NCBI RefSeq assembly: GCF_913773995.1
Contig: NZ_CAJYES010000245.1
Span: 80,984 to 144,983 of the forward strand
Source of the DNA: an uncultured Pseudacidovorax sp.
Lineage (GTDB): Bacteria; Pseudomonadota; Gammaproteobacteria; Burkholderiales; Burkholderiaceae_C
Reading direction: 5' to 3'
Length of the DNA: 64,000 bases
Below the pieces are notes generated by a model. That model was not told where the DNA came from, made no database searches, and worked only from the letters and a program-made list of their open reading frames with translations. This document shows, one piece after another, positions 49,646-58,236 of the stretch. The first letter of the stretch is position 1. Every line of letters starts with the position of its first letter. The position numbers and the translations under genes were made by a program.

Positions 49646-49756
49646 GAGGCGTGAGAGGCGTGAGAGCCGTGAGAGCCGTGAGAGCCGTGAGAGCCGTGAG
49701 AGCCGTGAGAGCCGTGAGAGCCGTGAGAGCTGCGAGAGCTGTGAGAGCTGTGAGCA
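49640..49756 (+). repeat. 9-bp tandem repeat (13 units) at the recC 3' end
   Basis: Thirteen consecutive 9-bp units run from 49640: three GCGTGAGAG, seven CCGTGAGAG, then CTGCGAGAG, CTGTGAGAG and CTGTGAGCA. The first unit contains the recC TGA. Every perfect unit carries GTGAGAG, that is a GTG and a TGA in overlapping frames plus a purine-rich GAGAG. Because the unit is a multiple of three, copy-number change would alter the spacing to recB without changing the frame. It is not a CRISPR array because there are no spacers. Confidence 0.95.
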
Positions 49757-49779
49757 TGACCGCCAGCCCCTCCAAACCC

Positions 49780-49886
49780 GTTCGCCCTGAGCCTGTCGAA
49801 GGGCAGAACGGCGCGCATGTCCGAATCGGGCAAGGGCTTCGACAAGCTCAGCCCGAACGGTTGGATGCTCAGCCCGAACGGTTGGA
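49780..49886. repeat. REPIN-like palindrome with 21-bp tandem duplication before recB
   Basis: GTTCGCCCTGAGCCTGTCGA... (22 bp, 49780-49801) and its near-perfect inverted partner (49837-49858, CTTCGACAAGCTCAGCCCGA...) form a palindromic pair. The right half is then duplicated in tandem: GCTCAGCCCGAACGGTTGGA occurs at 49846-49865 and again at 49867-49886. The same core is found at 12457-12478. Confidence 0.85.
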
Positions 49887-49934
49887 AGCCAGGACCGAGC
49901 GGTCTTCGGCGATTCAAGACGCAGGGGCGGCTTC

Positions 49935-52900
49935 ATGAACACCGCCGTCCCGTCCATCCAGCCCCTGGACCCGCTGCGCTTCCCGCTGCACGGCCTGCGC
50001 CTCATCGAGGCCAGCGCCGGCACCGGCAAGACCTACACCATCGCCCTGCTCTACCTGCGCCTGGTGCTGGGCCATGGCGAGCACGGCAGCGCCTTCGGCC
50101 GGCCGCTCACGCCGCCCGAGATCCTGGTCGTGACCTTCACCGAGGCCGCCACGCAGGAGCTGCGCGAGCGCATCCGCGCCCGGCTGGACGAGGCCGCCCG
50201 CGTGTTCGCCGGCGAGGCCGAAGCACCGGCCGGCGACGCGCTGGCCGCCCTGCTGGACGACTACGCGCCCGAGGCCCGCCCCGGCTGCGCCCACCGCCTG
50301 CGCGTGGCCGCGCAGTGGATGGACGAATCGGCCATCGCCACCATCCACGGCTGGGCCTGGCGCATGCTGCGCGAGCACGCCATGGGCAGCGGCAGCCTGT
50401 TCGCCCAGACCCTGCAGACCGACCTGCAGGCGCTGCAGCAACAGGTGCTGCACGACCACTGGCGGCGCCACTACTACCCGCTGGACGCCGCCGCCTCGCG
50501 CGCGCTGCTGGGCTGCTTTGCGAACCCCGAGGCGCTGTGGCAGGCCGTGCGCCCGCTGCTGGCCCAGGGGGATGCGCAACTGCGCCTGCAGGGCAGCGCC
50601 TTCGACGGCGAGGCCGACGCGCTGGACGCCCTGCGCCAGCTGGGCCGCAGCATGGCCGAGGCCGATGCCCTGCAGGAACAGGCCCGCGCCGCCTGGCGCG
50701 CCGACCGCGCCGCGCTGGAGCGGCTGTGGCACGCCGCGCGTCCGCACCTCAACGGCAACAGCTACCGCGGCAAGGACGACGACGCCACCTTCGACGGCTG
50801 GCTGCAGGCCCTGGCCGACTGGAGCGCCGACGCCGAGGCGCCCGACAACATCGCCCGCTTCGGCCGCGCAGGCGCGAAGCTCAAGAAGGGCCAGGCCCTG
50901 CCCGACCATCCCGCGCTGGACGCCATCGACGCCTGGCAGCATGCGCAGGTCGCGGCCCAGCCCGCCGGCCTGCGCGCCCACCTCGCCGTGCATGCGGCCC
51001 GCGCCCTGCGCGAAGCCCTGGCGGCCGAGAAGCTGCGCCGCGCCGAGCTGGGCTTCGACGATCTGCTGCTGCAGCTGGACCGCGCCCTGGCCGGCCCCGG
51101 CGGCGCGGCGCTGGCGGCGCGCATCCGCACCCGCTTTCCGCTGGCGCTCATCGACGAGTTCCAGGACACGGACCCGGTGCAGTACCGCATCTTCCGGCGC
51201 ATCTATGGCCAAGCGGAAAGCAGCGGCCCCAACGAGGGCGACAGCGATGCGGGCGGCGGCACCGCGCCACCCGACGCGCCGGCGCGCTCCGCCACCGGCC
51301 TGATCCTGATCGGTGACCCCAAGCAGGCGATCTACGCCTTCCGCGGCGCCGACATCCGCACCTACCTGCGCGCCCGCCGCGACACGGCCGCGGAGGCCGA
51401 CGCGGCCGGCGGCGCCATCTACGCGCTGGACACCAACTTCCGCTCCACTGCCGCCGTGGTGCAGGCCGTCAACCGCGTCTTCGAACAGGCCAGCCGCCAT
51501 CCGCGCGGCGCCTTCCGCTTCGCGCGGGAAGACGGCGACCCCGTGCCCTTCGTGCCGGTGCGCGCCCGCGGCCGGGGCGAGGCGCTATGGCTCGAAGGTG
51601 CGCCTGCCCCCGCCCTCACCCTCTGGTCGCAGGAGCCCGAGCCCGACGCCGGCCGCGACAGCATCGGCACCGCCGACTACCGCGCGCAGATGGCCGAGGT
51701 CTTCGCCAGCGCCGTGGTGCGCTGGCTGGCCGACACCGGCGAGGGTCGCAGCGGCTTGCGTCACGCCGACGGCCGCTGGCAGCCGCTGCGGCCGGCCGAC
51801 ATCGCCGTGCTGGTGCGCAGCGGCACCGAGGCCGCCGCCATCCGCAGCGCCCTGGCCGCGCGCGGGCTGCGCAGCGTCTACCTGTCGGACCGCGAATCGG
51901 TCTTCGCCACGCCCGAGGCCGAGGACCTGCTGCGCTGGCTGCGCGCTGCTGCCGAGCCGGGCGACGACCGGCTGCTGCGCACCGCCCTGGCCAGCCGCAG
52001 CCTGGGCCTGCCGCTGGCCGAGCTGGCCCGGCTGGAAGAAGACGAACTCGCCTGGGAAGAGACCGCCCTGCGCTGGCAGGCCTTCAACGCCTGCTGGCTG
52101 CGCCACGGCGTGCTGCCGATGGTGCATGCGCTGCTGCATGCCTACGACCTGCCCGCGCGCTGGCTGGCGGCGACGGCTGGCAGGGCGGGCGCGCTGCCAG
52201 CCGAAGCGCCCGCAGGGATGGCGTCCGGGCCCGATGTGCGCCCCCAGCCTGACACGCGCAGCCCAACGCCCGTCGATGAGGCGGATGCGCCCGACGGCGC
52301 CGCACCCGCCACGACCGCCCTCGGCGGCGAACGCCGGCTCACCAACGTGCTGCACCTGGCCGAATGGCTGCAGCGCCGCGCCGTCGACCTGGACGGCCCG
52401 CATGCCCTGATCCGCGCCCTGGCCCAGCGCCTGGCCGAACCCGGCGGCGAGGAAGAGATCCTGCGTCTGGAAAGCGATGCCGCCCTGCTCAAGGTGGTCA
52501 CCATCCACAAGTCCAAGGGCCTGGAATACCCGCTGGTGCTGCTGCCCTTCATCGCCGCATGGCGGGAGGAGAAGGCTTCGGCCGCCAAGTCCATCGGCTT
52601 CCACGACGCCGAGGCCGATGCCCGCGTGATCGAGCTGGATGGCAAGCATGAACAGGCCGCCGCCCTGGCCGACGAGGAGCGCCTGGCCGAGGACATGCGG
52701 CTGCTCTACGTGGCGCTGACCCGCGCCCGGCATGCGCTGTGGCTGGGCGTGGCGCCGCTCGCCGCCGGCAGCGGCAAGAAAGTGGCGATCGACCGGGGGG
52801 CGCTCGGCCAGGTACTGGGCGCGGGCGCGGCCATAGACAGCCTGGCGGGCTACCGGGCGGCGCTGCAGGCGCTGGCGGACGATGCGGGCGACGCCGCAGC

Positions 52901-54065
52901 GGCGCGCGCCGCGACGACGGCAGCCGGAGCGGCCTCCGCGTCAGGGGCCGACGGCGCATCTGGGGCAGCCCGGACAGCCACGCCATCCGAGGCATCCGCC
53001 GCGGCTGGCGCGCCTGCCGCATCCAGCCCGCCCATCCTCGTCATCGAACCCGCGCCCTCCCCCGACGCCCGCGTCTGGCACCCGCCCGCCCCGCCCCCGC
53101 GCGGCGCCGCCCGCACGCCGCTGCGCCACGGCCATGCGCCGTGGTGGATCGCCAGCTATTCCGCACTCGTGCAGCAGTTGGGCGGCAGCGGTGCCCTGGC
53201 CCAGGACGCGCCGGCGCCCAGCGCCGAGCCCGAAGATGCCCGCCAGGACCAGGCCCTGGAAGAAGCCATCGCCCCCGCCGACATCGCGCCGGAGGAACGC
53301 CCCGCCACCGCCCCGCGTGGCGGCAGCTGGCATGCCTTCCCGCAGGGCGCCGAGGCCGGCAGCTTCCTGCACGGCCTGCTCGACTGGTGCGCGCAGCAGG
53401 GCTTCGCCCGCGTCCTCGAAACCCCCGAGGCCCTGCGCGACCTGGTCGCCCGCCGCTGCACCGTGCGCGGCTGGGAGGCCTGGATCGAGCCGCTGTGCGA
53501 CTGGCTGCCGCGCTGGCTGCGCACGCCCTGGCCGCTGCCCGATGCCGTGCCCGCCACGCTGGCCGGCCTGGCGCGGCCGAAGTCCGAGATGGAGTTCTGG
53601 ATGCCGGTGCACCGCGCCGACGCGCGCAGCATCGACGCGGTGGTCCAGGCGCAAATCCTGCCGGGGATGAACCGCCCACCCCTGCCGCCCACGCAACTGG
53701 CCGGCATGCTCAAGGGCTTCATGGACCTGGTCTTCGAACACGACGGCCGCTGGTGGGTGGCCGATTACAAGTCCAACTGGCTGGGCCCGGACGACGCGGC
53801 CTATGGCGACGCGGCGATCCAGGCCTCGCTGCTGGCCCACCGCTACGACGTGCAGGCCGCCCTCTACGCGCTGGCCCTGCACCGCCTGCTGCGCAGCCGC
53901 CTGCCCGGCTACGACCCCGACACGCACCTGGGCGGTGCCCTCACCGTCTACCTGCGCGGCGCCGATGCGCCGGGCCACGGCATCTGGGCCGTGCGGCCGC
54001 CGTGCGAACTGATTGAGGCACTCGACGCCCTGCTGCGCGGCCCCGAGGAAGGCACGACCGAATGA
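49935..54065 (+). CDS. recB: Exodeoxyribonuclease V, beta subunit (RecB)
   Basis: RecB is the 3'-5' helicase and the only nuclease of RecBCD and loads RecA after Chi. The 1376-residue product has SF1 motifs: Walker A EASAGTGKTYT with Lys near residue 32, VVTFTEAATQELRERIR, LIDEFQDTD, LIGDPKQAIYAFRGAD, TIHKSKGLEYPLVLLP and YVALTRARHALW. An Ala/Pro-rich linker follows. The C-terminal nuclease has Asp in GFMDLVFEHDG near residue 1264 and DYK near 1277-1279, so it appears active. The 289-base gap after recC holds the tandem repeat and REPIN. No good Shine-Dalgarno precedes the ATG, which makes that gap interesting for translation. Confidence 0.97.
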   Translation: MNTAVPSIQPLDPLRFPLHGLRLIEASAGTGKTYTIALLYLRLVLGHGEHGSAFGRPLTPPEILVVTFTEAATQELRERIRARLDEAARVFAGEAEAPAGDALAALLDDYAPEARPGCAHRLRVAAQWMDESAIATIHGWAWRMLREHAMGSGSLFAQTLQTDLQALQQQVLHDHWRRHYYPLDAAASRALLGCFANPEALWQAVRPLLAQGDAQLRLQGSAFDGEADALDALRQLGRSMAEADALQEQARAAWRADRAALERLWHAARPHLNGNSYRGKDDDATFDGWLQALADWSADAEAPDNIARFGRAGAKLKKGQALPDHPALDAIDAWQHAQVAAQPAGLRAHLAVHAARALREALAAEKLRRAELGFDDLLLQLDRALAGPGGAALAARIRTRFPLALIDEFQDTDPVQYRIFRRIYGQAESSGPNEGDSDAGGGTAPPDAPARSATGLILIGDPKQAIYAFRGADIRTYLRARRDTAAEADAAGGAIYALDTNFRSTAAVVQAVNRVFEQASRHPRGAFRFAREDGDPVPFVPVRARGRGEALWLEGAPAPALTLWSQEPEPDAGRDSIGTADYRAQMAEVFASAVVRWLADTGEGRSGLRHADGRWQPLRPADIAVLVRSGTEAAAIRSALAARGLRSVYLSDRESVFATPEAEDLLRWLRAAAEPGDDRLLRTALASRSLGLPLAELARLEEDELAWEETALRWQAFNACWLRHGVLPMVHALLHAYDLPARWLAATAGRAGALPAEAPAGMASGPDVRPQPDTRSPTPVDEADAPDGAAPATTALGGERRLTNVLHLAEWLQRRAVDLDGPHALIRALAQRLAEPGGEEEILRLESDAALLKVVTIHKSKGLEYPLVLLPFIAAWREEKASAAKSIGFHDAEADARVIELDGKHEQAAALADEERLAEDMRLLYVALTRARHALWLGVAPLAAGSGKKVAIDRGALGQVLGAGAAIDSLAGYRAALQALADDAGDAAAARAATTAAGAASASGADGASGAARTATPSEASAAAGAPAASSPPILVIEPAPSPDARVWHPPAPPPRGAARTPLRHGHAPWWIASYSALVQQLGGSGALAQDAPAPSAEPEDARQDQALEEAIAPADIAPEERPATAPRGGSWHAFPQGAEAGSFLHGLLDWCAQQGFARVLETPEALRDLVARRCTVRGWEAWIEPLCDWLPRWLRTPWPLPDAVPATLAGLARPKSEMEFWMPVHRADARSIDAVVQAQILPGMNRPPLPPTQLAGMLKGFMDLVFEHDGRWWVADYKSNWLGPDDAAYGDAAIQASLLAHRYDVQAALYALALHRLLRSRLPGYDPDTHLGGALTVYLRGADAPGHGIWAVRPPCELIEALDALLRGPEEGTTE

Positions 54066-54150
54066 GCCCGTGCGCAACCTGCCCGCCAAGTCGCGCCATG
54101 CGCCCGCCACCGATCGCCGACGCCACCCTGGCACAGCCGGGAGGACGCCG

Positions 54151-56301
54151 GTGACATCCACCACCGACCTCTTCGACGCCGAGCCCGCCGAAGCCGCCGC
54201 CGGGCAGCGGCGCGACGCCCTGCTCGCCGACCTGGACCGCTGGGTGCAGCAGGGCTGGCTGCGCGAGCTGGACCGCAGCTTCGCCCTCTTCTGCCTGCAG
54301 CGCGATCCAGAGGCGGGCGCCGAGCTGCTGCTGGCCGCCGCCTTGGCCAGCCACCAGCTCGGCCGCGGCCATGTCTGCCTGGACCTGCAGGCCACGCTGG
54401 CCGATGGCCGCCACAGCCTCTCGCTGCCGCCCGACACGGCCGGCACCGCCGCGGTGGGCGACGGCCCGCAGCGCTGGCTGCAGCCCCTGCGCCTGGCCGC
54501 CTGGCGCGAGGCCCTGGCCGCCAGCCGCCTGTGCGGCCGCGGCGATCCAGCAGAGGGCGCGACGCCGCTGGTGCTGCAGGGCCCACGCCTGTACCTGCGG
54601 CGCTACTGGCAGTACGAGCAGCAGGTGCGCGCCCGCATCGAAGACCGGCTGCCGCCCGCGCCCGTCGCGCCGGCCGAACGCATCCGCCCGGTGCTCGACC
54701 GGCTCTTCGGCCCCGGCGACGGCACGCCCGACTGGCAGAAGATGGCCTGCGCCCTGGCCCTGCGCCAGCGCTTCGCCGTCATCACCGGCGGCCCGGGTAC
54801 GGGCAAGACCACCACCGTGGTGCGGCTGCTGGCGCTGCTGCAGTCGATGGCGATGCATGGCGGCACCCCGGGACGGCCGCTGCGCATCCAGCTGGCCGCG
54901 CCCACCGGCAAGGCCGCGGCCCGGCTCACCGAGTCCATCCGCGGCGCGCTCGACCAGTTGCCGTGGGAGCAGTTGCCCGGCGGCGCCGACCTTAGAAGCC
55001 AGGTTCCGGCCGAGGCCCGCACCCTGCACCGCCTGCTGGGCAGCCGCCCCGACACCCGCCGCCTGCGCCACCACGCCGGCCATCCCCTCCCGCTGGACGT
55101 GCTGGTCGTGGACGAGGCCTCCATGGTCGACCTGGAGATGATGGCCGCCCTGCTCGACGCCCTGCCCCCGCAGGCGCGGCTGGTGCTGCTGGGCGACAAG
55201 GACCAGCTCGCCTCGGTGGAGGCCGGCGCCGTGCTCGGCGAGCTGTGCAGCCGCGCGGACCACGGCCACTACGACGCCGCCACCTTCGCATGGCTGCAGG
55301 CCGCCACCGGCCAGGCGCCGCCCGCCGCGCTGCAGGACGCGCGCGGCAATCCCCTGGACCAGGCCATCGCCATGCTGCGCGTGAGCCGACGCTTCCATGC
55401 CGGCAGCGGCATCGGCCGGCTGGCAACCGCCGTCAACCACGGCGATGCCGGCACCGCGCTGGCGCTGTTCGACGATGGCCTGACGGATCTGCGCCGCTGC
55501 CGCCTGGCCGCTGCACCCGGCCATCTGGCCCAGGACGCCGCCCTGCGCGCCCTGCTGCTGGCCGACGACGGCATCGACGACGACGCCCAGACCGCGGCCC
55601 CGGCCGGTGACCGCCGCCAGCCCGTCGGCCCCGCCCACTGGCTGCGCCGCATCCATGAGGAGCGCCCCGACTCCGATGCGCCCCGGTCCGACTGGGACGC
55701 CTGGGCCGCCCGCCTGCTGCAGGCCAGCGGCCGCTTCCAGTTGCTGTGCGCCCTGCGCGACGGCCCCTGGGGCGTGGCGGGCCTGAACGCCGCCATCGCC
55801 GAGCTGCTGCATGCCGAAGGCTGGATCGCCGCCACCCAGGGCTGGTACGCCGGCCGGCCGGTGCTGGTCACCCGCAACGACCCGGCGCTGGGCCTGATGA
55901 ACGGCGACGTGGGCCTGACGCTGCAGCTGCCCGCCCGCTTCGACGACATCACCGGCCGGCCGGTGGCCGAGGCCGGCACCGCCCTGCGCGTGGCCTTTGC
56001 CGCTGCCGACGGCTCGGGCGGCGTGCGCTGGACGCTGCCGGCGCGGCTGCAGGCCGTGGAGACCGTCTTTGCCATGACGGTGCACAAGTCGCAGGGCTCG
56101 GAGTTCGAGCACACCGCCCTGCTGCTGCCGCCCACTTCCAGCCCGGTGCTCACGCGCGAGCTGGTCTACACCGGCATCACCCGCGCGCGGCGCTGGTTCA
56201 CGCTGGCGGCGCCGGCCGGCCGCGGGCGACGGGTGCTGGAGGCGGCCATCGGGCGACAGGTGCTGCGTGCCAGCGGGCTGATGGCACCACCGGGCGGCTG
56301 A
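54151..56301 (+). CDS. recD: Exodeoxyribonuclease V, alpha subunit (RecD)
   Basis: RecD is the 5'-3' helicase motor of RecBCD. The 716-residue product starts at a GTG preceded by GGGAGG, the best start in this frame. The core has Walker A ITGGPGTGKTTTVVRLL (Lys near residue 219), AAPTGKAAARLTESIR, LVVDEASMVDLEMMAALL and LLGDKDQLASVEAGAVL. The C-terminal motifs are FAMTVHKSQGSEFEHTALLLP and LVYTGITRAR. The gap after recB is 85 bases. Motif order and length fit RecD1 of RecBCD rather than the stand-alone RecD2. Confidence 0.96.
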   Translation: MTSTTDLFDAEPAEAAAGQRRDALLADLDRWVQQGWLRELDRSFALFCLQRDPEAGAELLLAAALASHQLGRGHVCLDLQATLADGRHSLSLPPDTAGTAAVGDGPQRWLQPLRLAAWREALAASRLCGRGDPAEGATPLVLQGPRLYLRRYWQYEQQVRARIEDRLPPAPVAPAERIRPVLDRLFGPGDGTPDWQKMACALALRQRFAVITGGPGTGKTTTVVRLLALLQSMAMHGGTPGRPLRIQLAAPTGKAAARLTESIRGALDQLPWEQLPGGADLRSQVPAEARTLHRLLGSRPDTRRLRHHAGHPLPLDVLVVDEASMVDLEMMAALLDALPPQARLVLLGDKDQLASVEAGAVLGELCSRADHGHYDAATFAWLQAATGQAPPAALQDARGNPLDQAIAMLRVSRRFHAGSGIGRLATAVNHGDAGTALALFDDGLTDLRRCRLAAAPGHLAQDAALRALLLADDGIDDDAQTAAPAGDRRQPVGPAHWLRRIHEERPDSDAPRSDWDAWAARLLQASGRFQLLCALRDGPWGVAGLNAAIAELLHAEGWIAATQGWYAGRPVLVTRNDPALGLMNGDVGLTLQLPARFDDITGRPVAEAGTALRVAFAAADGSGGVRWTLPARLQAVETVFAMTVHKSQGSEFEHTALLLPPTSSPVLTRELVYTGITRARRWFTLAAPAGRGRRVLEAAIGRQVLRASGLMAPPGG

Positions 56302-56460
56302 GAAGGCGCGGCCACCCCGAGGCGGGCCGGCGCCCTGGCGCAGCAGCCACCTTGCGGCTCTCTGACCGGCCGATCGGGTCTCAGGTCCCCCATTCATGTG
56401 ACGGCGGCCGGCGCTCCAGAATCGACACTCGCCGCGGTCCAACCTGCCCGCGGAGCACCC

Positions 56461-57453
56461 ATGCCCACTCGCCTGAAGATCGCCTTCACCTCGTGCGCCG
56501 AGGCCACGCAGTTCCCCAGTCAGCCGGTGTGGACCCGCATCGCCGACGCTTCGCCCGACCACCTGGTGCTGCTGGGCGACGCGGCCTACTACGACGTGCA
56601 CGGCGCCGACACCGCCAGCGTCCAGGCCATGAGTGCCGAGCAGTTCGGCCGCCATGCCCACCGGCGCCTGCAGCAGCAACTGGACTGTCCGGGGTTCCGT
56701 GCGCTGGTCGCGCAGGTGCCCACCTCCGCAATCTGGGACGACCACGACTTCCTCTGGAACAACGCCTGCGGCGCCGACCTCGCCGCCGATCCGCAGTGGC
56801 GCGACCATCTGGCCTATTCGCGCTGCCTGTTCCATGCCTTCCGCGCGGCGCTGGCCGCCAGGCCGGGCCCGGGGCGCATGCCCCTCTTCGAGACCATCGA
56901 CCACACCCGGCCGCCGCCCGCGCCCGGCTACCAGCGCGTGCCGCTGGCCGACGGCGTGGTGCTGCACCTCACCGACGGACGCAGCTTCAAGGCCGGCAAC
57001 GGCCACAAGGCGCTGCTGGGGCAGCCGCAGATGGCGGCGCTGATCGCGGGCTGCGCCGAGCCGCAGGCGATCCACATCGTCGCCTCGGGCGTGGTGTTCG
57101 AGCGCGACACCTGGCTGGCCAACAGCGCGGACCGGGGAGAGACCTGGGCCGACTGCCGCCAGGAACACGACCAGCTGCTGGCCCTGGCGGCGCAACGGCG
57201 CCTGCTGCTGCTCAGCGGCGACATCCATCGCAACACCTTCCGCCGCTATCAGCGCTATGCGGGCGAGACCTGCCTGTTCGAGGCCACGGCCTCCGGCGCC
57301 GCCCTGCCCGCATGGATGATGACCAGCCGCAATCCCACCACGCTGCACCACTGGGGCCTGGCGACGGTCCATGACGACCATGTCGAGGTGGGCCTCTACC
57401 ATTCCGACGGCCTGGCCGAGCGCCACACCCTCCCCCGCGACGATTGGCAATGA
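56461..57453 (+). CDS. PhoD-like metallophosphatase
   Basis: This is a predicted phosphodiesterase or phosphatase of the alkaline phosphatase D family using a binuclear metal centre. The 330-residue product has IAFTSCAEATQFP at the start, VLLGDAAYYDVHG, SAIWDDHDFLWNN and LLLSGDIHRNTFRRY, which carry the Asp, Asn and His metal ligands in the usual order. There is no signal peptide or twin-arginine motif, so it is probably cytoplasmic, unlike secreted PhoD. ATG 56461 follows GCGGAG; a GTG at 56398 is less likely. Its stop overlaps the ATG of a response regulator gene (ATGA), suggesting a functional link with that signalling pair. The substrate is unknown. Confidence 0.85.
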   Translation: MPTRLKIAFTSCAEATQFPSQPVWTRIADASPDHLVLLGDAAYYDVHGADTASVQAMSAEQFGRHAHRRLQQQLDCPGFRALVAQVPTSAIWDDHDFLWNNACGADLAADPQWRDHLAYSRCLFHAFRAALAARPGPGRMPLFETIDHTRPPPAPGYQRVPLADGVVLHLTDGRSFKAGNGHKALLGQPQMAALIAGCAEPQAIHIVASGVVFERDTWLANSADRGETWADCRQEHDQLLALAAQRRLLLLSGDIHRNTFRRYQRYAGETCLFEATASGAALPAWMMTSRNPTTLHHWGLATVHDDHVEVGLYHSDGLAERHTLPRDDWQ

Positions 57454-58172
57454 GCACCCCACCGCCGAAAACCGACGACCAGCCCGCGCGCGTCGCCCTG
57501 GTCGAAGACGACGCAGGCATGCGCCGGCGCATCGCCCATGCCGTGGGGGGCGACGCCGGCCTGGCACTGGTGTTCGAGGCCGCCACCGCGCAGCAGATCC
57601 TCGACTGGTTGCCCGGGCATCCGCTCGACGTGCTGCTGGTGGACCTGGGCCTGCCCGATCGCTCGGGCCTGGAGGTGATCCGCGCCGCGCGCCGGCTGCA
57701 GCCCGACTGCGCGGTGATGGTCATCACCATCTTCGGCGACGAGGCCAACATGGTGCAGGCCTTCGAGGCCGGCGCCAGCGGCTACCTGCTCAAGGACGGC
57801 ACAGAGCGCGACCTGGGCCTGCACATCCGCTCGCTGCGCGCCGGCGGCTCGCCGATGTCGCCCATCATTGCCCGGCAGCTGCTGCGGCGCTGGCAGCAGG
57901 CCGGCGGCACCACCGGCCCGGATGAGCGCGGCGCCGCACCGGCCAGTACGGCACAGGCCGGCACGGCGCCCGCGGCCGAGCGGCTGTCGCCGCGCGAGTT
58001 CGAGGTGCTGGACCTCGTCTCGCGCGGCTTCACCTATGCCGAGACCGCCGCACGCATCGGCGTGTCGGTGAGCACGGTTCAGACCCATGTGCGCAACATC
58101 TACGGCAAGCTGGACGTGCACAACAAGTCCGAGGCCGTCTACGAAGCCCGCAACCTTGGCCTGCTGCCCTGA
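57450..58172 (+). CDS. NarL/LuxR-family response regulator
   Basis: This is a DNA-binding response regulator. The 240-residue product has a receiver domain (VALVEDDAG, phosphoacceptor Asp near residue 65 in VLLVDLGLPD, conserved Lys in GYLLKDG). A variable linker follows, then a LuxR-type helix-turn-helix (LSPREFEVLDLVSRGFTYAETAARIGVSVSTVQTHVRNIYGKL). Its ATG overlaps the stop of the PhoD-like gene. The partner kinase gene follows immediately. Autoregulation of this small operon is plausible but cannot be shown here. Confidence 0.94.
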   Translation: MSTPPPKTDDQPARVALVEDDAGMRRRIAHAVGGDAGLALVFEAATAQQILDWLPGHPLDVLLVDLGLPDRSGLEVIRAARRLQPDCAVMVITIFGDEANMVQAFEAGASGYLLKDGTERDLGLHIRSLRAGGSPMSPIIARQLLRRWQQAGGTTGPDERGAAPASTAQAGTAPAAERLSPREFEVLDLVSRGFTYAETAARIGVSVSTVQTHVRNIYGKLDVHNKSEAVYEARNLGLLP

Positions 58173-58236
58173 GGTCCCCGCCGCACGCCCCTGCGGCGGC
58201 GCTGCCCGCGCGGGCGGACCCTGGTATCGGCGCCTG

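Noticed and set aside
49640..49756. Possible CRISPR array
   Set aside because: The 9-bp units are contiguous with no spacers, so this is a simple tandem repeat.
53941..57567. A 1208-codon minus-strand open frame
   Set aside because: It lies opposite recD and the PhoD-like gene; composition is Gly/Ala/Gln/Arg shadow and no motif is visible.
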